From Sinohyriopsis cumingii (lineage: Eukaryota; Mollusca; Bivalvia; Unionida; Unionidae): 64,000 nucleotides of DNA. A program made the position numbers and the translations under genes. The stretch spans positions 19,429,936-19,493,935 of the forward strand of contig CM068828.1 of assembly GCA_028554795.2 (NCBI GenBank), read 5' to 3'. Positions 47,078 to 57,919 of the stretch are shown piece by piece. The stretch's first letter is position 1; each line of letters opens with the position of its first letter. Under the pieces are notes generated by a model that made no database searches, was not told where the DNA came from, and was given only the letters and a program-made list of their open reading frames with translations.

Positions 47078-49925
47078 CAGGGTCTATATTGTCTAGGTTG
47101 ATTAGAATCTATATTGTCTATGTCAAATAGTGTCTATATGGTCTATGTCGATTAGAGTCTATATGGTCTATGTTGATTAGAGTCTATATGGTGTATGTCA
47201 AATAGAGTTTATATCTTCTATGTTGATTAGAGTCTATATGGTCTATGTCAATTAGAATCTAAATGGTCTATGTCAGAGTCTATATCATCTATTTTGATTG
47301 GAATCTATGTTGTCTACATCAAACAGAGTCTATATGGTCTATGTTGATTAGAGTCTATATGGTCTATGACATATATAGTCTATATGGTCCAAGTTGATTA
47401 GAGTCTATTTGGTCTATGTCAATTAGAGTGAATATGGTCCATGTTGATTAGAGTCTATATGGTCTATGTCAATTAGAGTCAATATGGTCCATGTTGATTA
47501 GAGTCTATATGGTCTATGTCAATTAGAGTCTAAATGGTCTATGTCAATTAGATTCACTATGATCCATGTTGATTAGAGTCACAGTGGTCTATGTCAGTTA
47601 GAGTCTATATGGTCTACATCAATTAGAGTCTATATGGTCTATGTCAATTTGAGTCTAAATGGTCTATGTCAAATAGAGTTTATATCATCTATATTGATTA
47701 GAGTCTATTTGATCTATGTCAATTAGAGTCAATATGGTCCATGTTGATTAGAGTCTATATGGTCTATGTTGATTAGAGTCAATATGGTCCATGTTGATTA
47801 GAGTTTATATGGTCTGTCAATTAGAGTCAATATGGTCCATGTTGATTAGAGTCTTCTATATGGTCTATGTTGATTAAAATCTGCATGATCTATGGCAGTT
47901 AGAGTCAATATGGTCCATATTGATTATAGTCTATATGGTCTATGTTAATTAGAGTCAAATGGTCCATGTTGATTAGTGTCTATATAGTCTATGTTGATTT
48001 CAGTCTATATGGTCTATGTTGATTATAATCTATATGGTCCATGACAATTATAGTTCATATGGCCAATGTTAATTAGAGTCTATATGGTCTATTTTGATTG
48101 GAGTCTATGTGGCCTCTGTTGATTAGAGTCTATATGGTCTATGTCAATTAGAGTCAATATAGTCCATGTTAATTAGAGTCTATATGGTCTATTTTGATTA
48201 GAGTCTATATGGTCTCTGTTGATTAGAGTCTATATGGTCTATGTCAATTAGAGTCAATATGGTCCAAGTTGATTAGAGTCTATATGGTCTATGTCAATTA
48301 GAGTCTAAATGGTCTATGTTGATTAGAGTCTATATGGTCTATGTTGATTAGAGTCTATATGGTCTATGTTGATTAGAGTCTAAATGGTCTATGTTGATTA
48401 GAGTCTATATGGTCTATGTTGATTAGAGTCTAAATGGTCTATGTTGATTAGAGTCTATATGGTCTATGTCAATTAGAGTCTAAATGGTCTATGTTGATTA
48501 GAGTCTATATGGTCTATGTTGATTAGAGTCTATATGGTCTATGTTGATTAGAGTCTAAATGGTCTATGTTGATTAGAGTCTATATGGTCTATGTCAAATA
48601 CAGTCGTTATGGTCTATGTCAATTAGAGTCTATATGGTCTATGTCAATTAGAGTCTAAATGATCCATGTTGATTAGTGTCTAAATGGTCTATGTTGATTA
48701 GAGTCTATATGATCCATGTTGATTAGAGTCTATATTATCTATGTTGATTAGAGTATATATGATCTACGTTGATTAGAGTCTATGTGGTCCATGTTGATTA
48801 CAGCCTATATGGCCTTTGTTGATTAGAGTCTACATGGTCTATGTTGGTTTGAGTCAATGTGGTCTATGTCAAATATAGTATTTATGGTTTTTGTTGATTA
48901 GAGTCTATATGGTCCATGTTGATTAGAGTCTATATGGTCTGTTTTGATTAGAGTCTATGTGGTCTATATGTCTATTAGAGTTTATGTGGTCTATGTTGAT
49001 TAGAGTCTATATGGTCTATGTTGATTAGAGTATATATGATCTACGTTGATTAGAGTCTATGTGGTCCATGTTGATTACAGCCTATATGGCCTTTGTTGAT
49101 TAGAGTCTATATGGTCTATGTTGGTTTGAGTCAATGTGGTCTATGTCAAATATAGTGTTTATGGTTTTTGTTGATTAAAGTCTATATGGTCCACGTTGAT
49201 TAGAGTCTATATGGTCTGTTTTGATTAGAGTCTATGTGGTCTATATGTCTATTAGAGTTTATATGGTCTATATTGTTTAGAGTCTATATGGTCTATGTTG
49301 ATCAGAATATGTATGTTCTATGTCAATTAGTCTATACAGTCTTTGTTGTTTATAGTCTATATGGTCTATGCAGATTCAAATCTATATGGTCTATGCTGAT
49401 CAGAGTCTATATGGTCTATGGTGATTCGAGTCTATATGGTCTATGTCTATTAGAGTCTAAATGGTTGTTGTTGTTGTTGTGGGGTTTAACGCCATTTTTC
49501 AGCACACAATAGGCTATGTATGGCGGCCAGTATCAATGGTGGAGGAAGAACCCAGGAAACCCCCGGGAAGAACCACCGACCCACAGTCTATATGGTATAT
49601 GGTGATTCGAGTCTATATGGTCTATGTCAAATATAGTCTATATGGTCTATGTTGATTAGAGTCTATATGGTCTATGTCTATTAGATTCTATATGGCCTAT
49701 GTCAAATAGAGTCTATATGGTCTATGCTGATTAGAGTCTATATGGTCTATGTCAAATAGAGTCTATATGTTCTATGTTGATTTGAGTCTATATCCTCTAT
49801 GTCAAATATAGTCTATATGGTCTACGTTGATTAGAGTCTAAATGGTCTATGTCAAATAGTCTATATAGTCTTTGTTTATGGTCTATCATGATTTGAGTAT
49901 TTATGGCTGATGTCAATTAGTCTAT
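47078..49925. repeat. 25-bp minisatellite, over 100 copies
   Basis: Units: TTGATTAGAGTCTATATGGT followed by CTATG, with variants GTCAATTAGAG, GTCAAATAGAG and GTCCATG. The segment at about 48749-48984 recurs with few changes at about 49026-49262, so a block of about eleven units was duplicated. A truncated SINE sits at 49464-49585. Confidence 0.97.
49464..49585 (-). mobile_element. 5'-truncated SINE, family B, inside the 25-bp array
   Basis: GTT repeats (the AAC tail in reverse), then GGGTTTAACGCCATTTTTCA and TATGGCGGCCAGTATCAATG; ends at ACCACCGACCCA, without the tRNA head. The insertion breaks the 25-bp repeat. Confidence 0.92.
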
Positions 49926-50069
49926 ATGCTGTTAGACCCAATAGCAGGGTCCAGGTCACAATATGGCCTGCTGGCTGTTAGACCCAAAAACTAGGATGTG
50001 CGAAATATTACATACTGCACTTACAGATCAGAATCTATTTAGTTTGTTGTTCTATTAATTACTTCTAGC
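49926..50069. other. AT-rich spacer
   Basis: Short stretch between the 25-bp and 46-bp arrays, with two partial copies of GGCTGTTAGACCCAA. No gene. Confidence 0.45.
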
Positions 50070-51490
50070 AAACTGCATGGATCCAGATCTGCTGATGCAT
50101 TATGTGAAGTTACATGGGTCAAGTGTCATTCTGACCTCATGTATCAGCTGGATGTCAGTACATTCAAGTGTCATACTGAACTCATGTAACAGCTGAATGC
50201 CAGTACCATTCAAGTGCCATACTGAGCACAAGTAAAAGCTGAATGCTAGTACCATTCAAGTATCATACTGAACTCATGTATCAGCTGGATGTCAGTACAT
50301 TCAAGAGCCATACTGAGCTCAAGTAACAGATAGATATCAGTACCATGCAAGTGTCATACTCAGCTCAAGTAACAGCTAAATGCCAGTACCATTCAAGTGT
50401 CATACTGAGCTCAAGTAACAGCTAAATGCCAGTACCATTCAAGTGTCATACTGAGCTCAAGTAACAGCTAAATGCCAGTACCATTCAAGTGCCCTATTGA
50501 GCCCTTGTAACAAATGAATGCCAGTACCATTCAAGTGTCATACTGAGCTCAAGTAACAGCTAAATGCTAGTACCATTCAAGTGCCCTATTGAGCCCTTAT
50601 AACAAATGAATGCCAGTACCATTCAAGTGTCATACTGAGCTCAAGTAACAGCTAAATGCCAGTACCATTCAAGTGCCCTACTGAGCTGTTGTAACAGATG
50701 AATGACAGTACCATTCCAGTATCATAATGAGCTCAAGTAACAGCTAAATGCCAGTACCATTCAAATGCCCTATTGAGCCCTTGTAACAAATGAATGCCAG
50801 TACCATTCAAGTGTCATACTGAGCTCAAGTAACAGCTAAATGCCAGTACCATTCAAGTGCCCTATTGAGTCCTTGTAACAAATGAATGCCAGTACCATTC
50901 AAGTGTCATACTGAGCTCAAGTAACAGCTAAATGCCAGTACCATTCAAGTGCCCTATTAAGCCGTTGTAACAGATGAATGCCAGTACCATTCAAGTGCCC
51001 TATTAAGCTGTTGTAACAGATGAATGCCAGTACCATTCCAGTATCATACTGAGCTCAAGTAACACTAAATGCCAGTACCATTCAAGTGCCCTATTAAGCC
51101 GTTGTAACAGATGAATGCCAGTACCATTCAAGTGCCCTATTAAGCTGTTGTAACAGATGAATGCCAGTACCATTCAAGTGCCCTATTAAGCTGTTGTAAC
51201 AGATGAATGCCAGTACCATTCAAGTGCCCTATTAAGCCGTTGTAACAGATGAATGCCAGTACCATTCCAGTATCATAATGAGCTCAAGTAACAGCTAAAT
51301 GCCAGTACCATTCAAGTGCCCTATTAAGCCGTTGTAACAGATGAATGCCAGTACCATTCAAGTGCCCTATTAAGCCATTGTAACAGATGAATGCCAGTAC
51401 CATTCAAGTGCCCTATTAAGCCGTTGTAACAGATGAATGCCAGTACCATTCCAGTATCATAATGAGCTCATGTAACAGCTGGATGGTAGT
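50070..51490. repeat. 46-bp minisatellite, about 31 copies, two unit types
   Basis: Type A: GTGTCATACTGAGCTCAAGT, AACAGCTAAATGCCAGTACC. Type B: GTGCCCTATTAAGCCGTTGT, AACAGATGAATGCCAGTACC. In the first half A and B alternate; in the second half runs of B occur with a periodic variant (CCAGTATCATAATGAGCTCA). A higher-order structure is evident. Confidence 0.97.
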
Positions 51491-51734
51491 ACCATAAGAT
51501 TAATAATTTACGGCTACTGTTTCAGCCCAATTCAAATATTTTATTCAGTAAATTTACAAGGTTTATATTCTTGGGGGGTACCAACTTTAGAGGTTTTAAC
51601 TTTCAGAGATGAATGAGAACCAGCTGAGGTGCTAATAATAGGGGCTAAATGATTAGTTGATATACTGATACTTTTTCCACAGTTAAACCCATACTGAAGA
51701 ATCAATGCAAAACAATAACTTGTACTATCCAATT
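51491..51734. other. Left flank of the large DNA transposon
   Basis: AT-rich DNA between the 46-bp array and the terminal repeat. A minus-strand open frame (51541-51732) has no recognised character. Confidence 0.4.
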
Positions 51735-51749
51735 CCCCAGCGAAAAAAA
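51735..51749 (+). repeat. Left terminal inverted repeat (candidate)
   Basis: CCCCAGCGAAAAAAA. Pairs with 62544-62558. Directly followed by GTTCTTAAGTTCATGAAC. Confidence 0.65.
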
Positions 51750-52110
51750 GTTCTTAAGTTCATGAACGCTTCATGAACTTCATGAACAGTTCATGAACTG
51801 GTTGTGAAAAGTCAAATTAATTCATGAACTGTTCATGAACATCAGTTCATGAAATTCAAGTTCTTGAACTTTTCTTTAGAGTTCATGAACTGTTCATGAA
51901 CATCAGTTCATGAAATTCAAGTTCTTTAACTTTTCCCCTGAGTTCATGAACTGTTCATGAACATCAGTTCATGAAATTCAAGTTCTTTAACTTTTCCTCC
52001 AAATTCACGAACTGTTCATGAAATTAAAGTTCTTGAACTTTTCCTTAGTTCATGAACTGTTCATGAATATCAGTTCATGAAATTTAAGTTCTTGAACTTA
52101 TAATAGTACA
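51750..52110. repeat. Left subterminal array of GTTCATGAAC palindromes
   Basis: About eight exact copies of the 10-bp perfect palindrome GTTCATGAAC plus many one-mismatch copies, arranged in units of about 62 bp (two palindromes, ATCAGTTCATGAAATTCAAG, then a GTTCTTGAACTTTTC box, itself a variant palindrome). Likely binding sites for a protein of the element; compare with the right array. Confidence 0.9.
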
Positions 52111-52949
52111 TGAACTGTTAAGTACTGAACCAAATAGGCAAACAAATTACAATTTTAGAAACTTGTTATGCATACTTGTAGTTCATCAACTGTCCTTGAA
52201 GCAATCCAGTTTATGAAGAATTAAATTTGAGAATTTTGATTGCATTTTCTTAAAAAAGGCGATGAACAAAATAGTAACTAATTTTTTAAGTTCCAAGAAT
52301 TGAAGATATCTGCAAAATGTGATTTAATCTGTTGAAATTAAATGTGATTGAAGATTAGCAGTACATGCTTACATACATCAACCTATTTCACAACAAATTA
52401 TGTCCAAATGAACACACTGGAAGTGCATTGTACCATATTCTTAAATACATTATGTATTATTCTAAATATATTCATGTTTCAGTACATGGCCTAATTATTC
52501 TGTATATACTTTTTAGACTTGTTATCAAGGAACAGCCCAGCCAAGTTTTGGATTTGTGTGCATCTCATTTTCATCTTTACCTAAGTGAAATTTTGTTACT
52601 TTTGGGCAAAAATTGTGATAAAGACCTTTAATTTCCTTCCAAAAGTAAAAAAAACTTCAATTAGGATTGTTGTAAAGGTGGGGAAAAGGTGCGTAAAATT
52701 CCATGTCTGTGCTGTTCCTCGATGGATGGTGTATTGTTTGTATTGTAGTCAAACATGCTAAAGAGGAACCAAAATAATCTATTCAATAAGAGTAAGGCTA
52801 TGGATTCTAAGTTTGATGTGAGTAAATAATTGTAAATTATCATTTTACATAAAAGTAACCAGTACAACATGTTTAAAGTGTTGACATTTGCATCCCATTC
52901 AGTCCCCATAAAGTACAAGTATATTCAGTCAACATTACTGATGCTAGAA
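52111..52949. other. Non-coding segment between left subterminal array and transposase stop
   Basis: AT-rich DNA; a short plus-strand frame (52365-52631) is not credible. Serves as 3' flank of the minus-strand transposase gene. Confidence 0.45.
52627..52632 (-). promoter_or_regulatory. Possible poly(A) signal of the transposase gene
   Basis: ATTAAA on the minus strand, about 320 bp after the stop codon. I found no canonical AATAAA closer on that strand. Confidence 0.35.
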
Positions 52950-55900
52950 TCATTTGAAAATGGCATGTCCATGACAGTTTGGCATCACTGCAACATATGC
53001 TTCTGCTTCAGGTGATGAAGAGGGACTGACATTTATGTAAACTAAAGTGTCGATCAACTCTTCAGCAGGTACCACATCTATTGTCAACATAGCTTTAACT
53101 GCTAACAGGTGTTTTCCAGCTGGTAGTTGTGAAAGTTTTGTTTTTGCAGCATCATATTTTATCAAAACTGCATGTACAGTCTTATTTGATGTATTGTATA
53201 CAAAATATTTAACACGTCCAATTTTGCTTTGGTTATATAGCACAACATTACAGACTCTTCTCTGCATTCTCAAGTACTGTGAAGAGCAGAATTGTTTGCT
53301 ACCTATGCTAATTCTGTCAACCTTTCTCAAATCCATATGACAGTCTAAATTTAATGTAGCCAAAACTTCATCTGTCACTTCACCGTCTCTAAAATATTTC
53401 ACCTTCCCTGATATATCACAAGTTGCAGCTTCAGCAGTCTTTTTCCAGAGTGTTGTTGATGCTGAATAAACACCCTTTCTGCACAAACTTGACACTGCTT
53501 GTTTGTACTTCATTACTTGCTTCGTAACATTACCCGTTCCATGTACAGACTGTAGCAACATTGCATTATTATCCTCAAATGGGAAACAGCTCCATGCCCA
53601 CATTGGTCCCCACAGCTTTACATACCAAACCAAATGAATACAAGCATTATGGACATTGAGACCACTTGAGCCTTGACCATATAAATCAGCAAAGGAAGAG
53701 TAAAACTTGTCAAAAAGAACAGCTGCTCTGTCCAATTGTCCTGGCAATATATTGTCTCCAAGAAGAATATACACAGCTTCTGATAGATATGCAAAATGTT
53801 TCAGATAAACTTCTGGTAGTATTCCATCTAAACATGGGAGTGCATAAAACAACAACCATGCTTGCAATTCTGTAGCTTTTAGGTTTGCATAATGTTTTTC
53901 CAAATCACGGGGTAATCTCTCAATACTGATTGGAGGTTGAATATTCTGAAGTCTTTTGGAAACAGTTTTAATATGTTTTCCAATAAAATAATTCTTACCA
54001 CTTTGTGTTGGTGAGAACCATTTGCTCAATAATGTATTTGTTATACCTAATAAAATCCCATGCATGTAATCTGGTACTACACCTTTAACCAGGTCAAAGG
54101 ACTGAAGAAATGCAAGACCAGACAAGCCCTTAAAACCTTTAATCCGTTTTGTCGTTGTTGCATTTTGCATGTTTTGCAAAACTTCCTGATTATTTCGTAG
54201 TGGATACTGTGTTTCAACAGTCCTGTGAGGATAACATCGCGATGTTCCTTTTCCTTGTTTTACAACAATACCAGGCTCTTCACAGGTAATGCATGCCTCC
54301 GTCCCATTAAAATATGTCATATTTAGAATACCTGCTTTAGCTGGTAGATCAAATACACCACAAATAACAGCAACTTTTGCAACAATTAATTTGTTGTCCC
54401 AATTAACTTCAACCCCTTCATTGTACAAACTATTCATTTCTTCACTGAAACTTGCCATATACTGTTTAAAAGGGGGTTTTCCCTTTCCTTGCCATATCCC
54501 AACCAATAACATGTTATCCCTCGAAAATCTTGCTTTGGGACTCAACTCATTTATAGCCATAAAAAGTGGCCACAATTCTATTTTCGAGGATGAATACAGA
54601 TTTACTCCATCTGTATTGATGATGGCACTTAAGCTGTATGGATGATGTAGAAAACCATCTTCATTCAGCATATCTCTGTACGCAAACCCATCAGTTATGT
54701 CTGTCAAAATTCTAGAGCTTTTTCTGTCCTCAAGTGCTGCCTTACAATTTTCAATTTCTTTCGAAATACCTGGAAAAGACAAGAAATAGAATTACTTCAG
54801 TTGAAGATTATATTTACAGGTAATTGTTCTTCAACAAAATAGAGCTACATTTAATGTATATGCCTTATTTGAACATAAGATTTGCTTAACTAATTTTGTC
54901 GGTATTAACCTTATTAAGTGCAAACAATTCATGATATTGCCCTATCAAACAAGAAATGTGCAATGCTCCTCAATAAATTTTCCCTTAGAACTATGTAAAA
55001 GTAATCACAGTTCTTCAGTTAAGGATTCTAAATATACAAGCATAAACTTATTTATACCTGGTGTCTCAAATAGATGTTTCAACTGTTTTTTGGTATCAGC
55101 CAGTATAAAACTTTTCCTCGGTTGTCGATCCTTTTTTTGTTGATCCAACAATCTTCCTTTGTAACGAAAGCCTCCACAATTTTCCAAGCTACATCTAAAT
55201 TCATCCAAGTTGTTTGGAAATACCTCGTCACATGTGTCACAATAGTGTATTTCTTTAATTGGGTGGATATCAACTAAAGAATATATATAATCCAAGTCTA
55301 GGACATCAACACATTTGGAGTTAGGGAACACACTTTTCATAGTTTGAAGAATGTCTTTACAGGCACTGGTTGTTAAATTATGTCTTTGAAAGAGGGAAAG
55401 AATTTTTAAGGCTTGCAGTTCATTTTCTGAAAGAGGCTGTGGTTGCATCTTTTTCACTTCATCACTGCTGTCTCTTCCTAATGAATTTGCATCTTCTTTA
55501 CTGCTGGTCTCCACATCAGAAAAATTATCAGAAGATTCAACATTTGAAGAGGTTTCCGATATTATAGAGTCATTTGAGTCTGATAGTACAGATGTGACCT
55601 CGCTTTCATTTGAATTGCATGTTGATAAAGAGCTACATGTATCATTATCTGTGTAGCATACATCGGCAGCTACATCATCTGGGATTATTGAGGATCCAGC
55701 TGTAGGATAGGTTAGAATTCTTTCTGAAGATGATGCATTCTTATCATCATCTGAAAAATAAGACAACTTTAAGCAATGTTGTTTACACTTGGTATGATTT
55801 CAGCATTAGGATTAAAATAAAGTAACATTTTGTGAGCTAAAGTCTGACTTTCGGAATACAACTAGCCATTTTCCTTAGTGAGAAAAGTTTGCAAGTTATA

Positions 55901-57073
55901 ATAAATTTAAATATGAATGTTAGGGAGGGTAAACAATGAACAGTATAATAATATACACTAAGTCTGTGATACTGTTTTCATTTCATAAAATGATAATGTT
56001 TTTATTGTTTCATTCAGCAATTTATTCTGATAACCACTGGTGGCTGTTGTAAAAATAAAATTTTCCTAAAAATAAACTACTTAATTGAGGCAGACATAAA
56101 TAACTTTTAGGTGAAATGTGAACTTGTTTTAAACAAGATCACAAATATGGCAATATTCATCAGTTAATGATTATGAAGTTGATCTATAAAAAACAATCAT
56201 AGTTTTTGCTTATGTTACCATATACTTTACTTCTGGCTAGTGCCGCTTCAAAGTAGAATTTATGATTTAGCATTATTTCATGACTAAAATCATGGGTATA
56301 TGCTTTTTACAACACTCTGTGCACTTACAATCTAATGGCATATTATCAGATTCATTGCAGCATGTAGCCATATCCTTTGACTGACTTGTCTTCCATCGAT
56401 AAGCTGTACGCACAGGAACTTTGACTGACTTGTCAAAAACATGCAGTTTGTAGATTCGTTTGACTGGAGCTATATAAAAAATGAGAAATACTAAGACACT
56501 AACTTAACAAAACAAAGCAAGTGATGGCAAAATGAAATGGAAAGGCAGTGATAATACACAAGTCTAATCAAAGCTTTTACATGAATCATCATTTTATTTA
56601 GTAATAGTTTCATTTCTTGTGATCATGACCTAAAGTGGAATTTTGAATAAGGATGCAATACATTCAATGTATTTTTTATAGTTCTCTGTGGTGTAGTGAT
56701 TAAAAACTGTCTGAAGAGTGACTGACAAGTCTCAATGCTGTGATTGTGGGTTTAGTCCTCAGATTTTGTAAGAATGTTTGCTTGTTACTTGTGCCACAAA
56801 TGGAAGCTAGTGTTAAGTTGTCTGAGGTCTACCTCCATCATTACAACTATTTGCCATATATAGCATATATTATGTGCTAAGACATAATTTTTTCCCCAAA
56901 AATTTTATATTTTTAAATATGTAAAAACATTTCTACTCACATAAACTGTGTACTCCACTTAAATGATGTAAGATGTTATGTTTACTGCCCACTATCCTTG
57001 TGCAAATCAAACACTGATACTTCTTTCGACCGTTTACAACTATTTCACTGTAACTGGTTTGTTTGGTCGCCAT
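52950..57073 (-). CDS. Tnp2/CACTA-type transposase with N-terminal C2H2 zinc finger, 4 exons
   Basis: Exons (minus): 57073-56941, 56469-56329, 55750-55058 and 54769-52950. All junctions are GT-AG, all introns are in phase 1, and together they give 928 codons plus stop. Start: ATG in CAGTATGG context. Residues about 19-42 form a C2H2 finger (C21, C24, H37, H42). About 92-196 is an acidic, Ser-rich linker. C262/C265/C278/C283 form a zinc ribbon-like site. From about 370 the Tnp2-family core appears: T-D-G-V (D376), R-D-N-M-L-L-V-G-I-W-Q-G, C-I-T-C (482/485), P-D-Y-M-H-G (D556), K-A-T-E (E623), and the C-terminal N-V-H...W-G-P-M-W-A-W-S-C-F-P-F-E-D-N-N block (about 694-727) shared with DUF4218-type sequences. 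D376, D556 and E623 are my candidates for the DDE catalytic triad. It would cut and join the element's ends in the nucleus. The gene is divergent from the BEN gene. No stops or frameshifts were seen, so it may be functional. Gene prediction is by eye. Confidence 0.9.
56688..56830 (+). mobile_element. Possible tRNA-derived SINE in transposase intron 1
   Basis: Contains GTGGTGTAGTGATTAAAAAC (A-box-like), GTGGGTTTAGTCCTC (B-box-like) about 60 bp later, and GAAGCTAGTGTTAAG. It lies between exons 1 and 2 in the opposite orientation to the gene. Degraded; the family is not the same as families A or B. Confidence 0.5.
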
Positions 57074-57919
57074 ACTGGATTGAACTGAAATAGAAATATG
57101 AAATTACTGCACCTAGTTCAAATTTTACCGGAATAGAGGTATTATGTTACAAAGTTATGCATAAAATTCCTTTTTCTACGAAGTTACAATGATATTTTAC
57201 AGCGAATTGTTCAGTATCAAACAAAATCACTGAAATTTTAACTAACCAAATAAAATAACAATACTTTGAGAACTTGCTGACTTTGGTGGTGCACCGTGTA
57301 TTTTTGTATAAAACTCAAAACAATAAATAAACTTGCCTCGAATATACAGTTCAGTCAAATATGGCGGCTCAAATTTCCCGCAATGCATCACTTCCAGTGA
57401 CCTTGGTCTTGAATATATATATATATATATAACCATTACAGATAAGAGTTACCGTGCTGAACTGGTTTAGAAGAAGAGTTATTTATTTTTAAACATATTA
57501 ACATACCCCGATTGTATCTGAACCTTCAAAGTATCCTTCCACTGGTTGGTGAAGTATAAATGTCGCAGAACATTGACATTTGTTTTCGTAAGGCTGCCAT
57601 TTTTTCTGGTACCGCAGACTCGGGTCCAAGCAGACATCTATCAGTTACCATCCTCCGTCGCAGAAAGCGCGCGAAGATTGTAAGCAAGCGATTGGCTAGT
57701 TGATATAATATTTTATTTCGTGCAAAATGTCGATGCTGTTTTCTTTAAGATTAAACGATGTTTGTAGATAAATATATTTCTTTGTTTTGGAACTTCATAA
57801 ATAACTACTATATATTGTTTACTAATAAAAGAAACAAAAACGGACAATTGTTGAGCATGCGCATTGCCGATAAACCGCACGTGTGAAACAAAAACCCACA
57901 CACACAACAAAAAAAAAAG
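57074..57919. promoter_or_regulatory. Shared divergent promoter region of the transposase and BEN genes
   Basis: Head-to-head intergenic region of about 850 bp. It has two GC-richer clusters in otherwise AT-rich DNA: about 57353-57400 (AAATATGGCGGC, a YY1-like motif; TTTCCCGC, an E2F-like motif; CACTTCCAG, an ETS-like motif) and about 57590-57690 (GCTGCCATTTT, then a CGCAGAAAGCGCGCG stretch). No TATA box at a convincing distance. The factor names are motif resemblance only. A short TA run lies at 57413-57431. Untranslated exons may lie here. Confidence 0.6.

Noticed and set aside
52365..52631. An 88-codon plus-strand ORF inside the transposon
   Set aside because: No recognised family, and it lies between the left subterminal array and the 3' end of the minus-strand transposase gene.
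54289..54645. A 118-codon plus-strand ORF
   Set aside because: It is antisense to exon 4 of the transposase, whose frame is far longer and shows family motifs.
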